Source: Elusimicrobiota bacterium (GTDB lineage Bacteria; Elusimicrobiota; Endomicrobiia; Endomicrobiales; Endomicrobiaceae). From it: DNA of 7,389 bases. The position numbers were made by a program, and so were the translations under genes. Shown piece after piece: positions 6,748 through 7,389 of the stretch. The stretch covers positions 1 to 7,389 of the forward strand of contig JAITCX010000061.1 of NCBI GenBank assembly GCA_031282945.1, written 5' to 3'. The notes under the pieces are model-generated. The model was not told where the DNA came from. It saw only the letters and a list, made by a program, of their open reading frames with translations, and ran no database searches. Within the stretch, counting starts at the first letter, position 1. Each line of letters starts with the position of its first letter.

Positions 6748-6967
6748 GGGGCTTGTTTTCGCCCGAACAGCTCGGGCGAAAAACCTTTTAAAAAACTCGC
6801 TCCCCTCCCCTTAAATTTTTCCTTGCACTGCAAAACTAATTTCTAAATTCAAAATAAAAATCCCCGCTATCTCTAAGCGAGTTTTTTAAAAGGGCGGTCG
6901 GCGGCAAAGCCGCCGACCGCCAAGCCCCCCTATTTTCTTTGCAAAAACCTCATCGCTTTTTGCAAAG
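6748..6967. repeat. nested perfect palindromes able to form a branched structure
   Basis: Several perfect inverted repeats are stacked in order. GGGGCTT (6748-6754) matches AAGCCCC (6922-6928) as an outer stem. Inside it are hairpin A, an 11-bp stem with 5-nt loop (6756-6766 with 6772-6782); an 18-bp stem (6784-6801 with 6876-6893) enclosing 74 bases; and hairpin B, a GC-rich 13-bp stem with an AAA loop (6893-6905 with 6909-6921). Just outside is an 11-bp hairpin (6937-6947 with 6957-6967, 9-nt loop). This gives a cloverleaf-like fold on either strand. Read on the minus strand, hairpin B is followed by CTTTTAAAA, so it might slow or stop transcription leaving cpaB. No ORF is seen. It may be a small palindromic mobile element or a structured RNA. 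Confidence 0.65.
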
Positions 6968-7038
6968 CCCCAAAGCGCGCCTAAAGAAAGGAAAAACTTC
7001 AGCCGCGCCGTATTTCAAATACAAAAAATAATTACCGA

Positions 7039-7389
7039 TTATTTATTGTATTTACTCAATAATTCCATAATCTCTTTTTTGCTTTTATCCGCATCTTGCG
7101 AAATAGACGAGGATCCCCCTTGCGCATTGGCATCTTTTATAAGATCAGATACCTGCAAATTTTTTGTCTGATTTATATCCATATCGCCCGCTGGGCGTAT
7201 CGCATATTTTAAGACGCCTTTTTGTTTTACCAACATTATAATTTCAGCTTGCTCAAGCGTTACCGCAATACTTACATTTGCACGGTTTGGCAAATTTTCC
7301 ATGTCAGTCTTTCCAGCAAACCCCAAAAATTCATCCCCCACCGACAACACCAAAATATTTTGAGCTATCACATAGACAATTTCATGGTA
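7039..7389 (-). CDS. cpaB: CpaB/RcpC-like Tad pilus assembly protein, C-terminal part
   Basis: The frame runs off the right edge with no stop, so 116 C-terminal residues are visible. A GTG at 7371 is a Val codon inside the protein rather than its start. The visible part matches the end of the CpaB/RcpC domain: NILVLSVGDEF (10-20), then NVSIAVTLEQAEIIMLVKQKG-VLKYAIRPAGD (38-69), the strand-helix-strand that closes this family. A polar tail of about 47 residues, rich in Ser, Lys and Asp, follows. CpaB is an envelope protein with SAF-like domains needed for Tad/Flp pilus assembly, and in many bacteria it sits next to the secretin. Here it is on the same strand as tadZ/A-B-C but separated by 1.4 kb of repeats. 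No secretin gene lies between them. Whether it shares their transcript is unknown. Confidence 0.85.
   Translation of the reverse strand, partial: YHEIVYVIAQNILVLSVGDEFLGFAGKTDMENLPNRANVSIAVTLEQAEIIMLVKQKGVLKYAIRPAGDMDINQTKNLQVSDLIKDANAQGGSSSISQDADKSKKEIMELLSKYNK

Noticed and set aside
6756..6782. Hairpin A as an intrinsic terminator
   Set aside because: The stem begins with TTTT and ends with AAAA on both strands, so no U-run follows the hairpin in either direction.
7039..7371. GTG at 7371 as the start of a short 110-residue protein
   Set aside because: The frame stays open to the window edge, and the residues before it continue the CpaB-type strand, so the GTG is an internal valine of a longer gene.

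Overview
The window comes from an AT-rich bacterium. Every intact gene start has a strong purine-rich ribosome site (AAGGAG, AAGGAGG or GAGGAGG), and a tad pilus locus shows no secretin gene where one is usually found. This looks most like a low-GC, Bacillota-type genome, but other AT-rich phyla (for example Elusimicrobiota) cannot be excluded from sequence alone.

Layout, left to right. Bases 1-231 (+) are the last 76 codons of a PP2C-type protein phosphatase. Bases 232-799 hold no intact gene. They contain what looks like a decayed minus-strand reading frame (208-574), an inverted repeat (564-602) and a possible promoter for the next gene. Bases 800-1639 (+) are a complete Cof-type HAD hydrolase. 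A strong two-way terminator (1776-1810) then separates it from a convergent minus-strand operon. Read in its own direction, that operon is cpaB (7389-7039, cut by the window edge), a 1.4 kb non-coding gap, a tadZ-like/tadA fusion (5618-3591), tadB (3594-2734) and tadC (2740-1844). The last three genes overlap by 4 and 7 nt and are surely translated as a unit.

The tad genes form the motor and inner-membrane platform of a Tad/Flp pilus or tight-adherence secretion machine. TadA is the hexameric ATPase, TadB and TadC are the membrane platform it drives, and CpaB is an assembly protein with periplasmic or extracytoplasmic domains. The N-terminal 215 residues of the ATPase look like a TadZ/CpaE (MinD/ParA-family) localisation domain that has lost its Walker A lysine. 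The hub protein that normally recruits TadA therefore seems to be built into the motor.

The most unusual DNA is the 1.4 kb gap between cpaB and the fused ATPase gene (5619-7038). It holds four different classes of repeat side by side: a cluster of short A/T hairpins sharing an exact 16-nt core, a long GC-richer foldback element (5892-6112), a strongly strand-biased A/C tract with three diverged tandem repeats of about 165 bp, and a nested set of perfect palindromes (6748-6967). None has a convincing coding frame. It looks like a landing site for several small non-autonomous elements, or a structured leader or intercistronic RNA of the tad operon.
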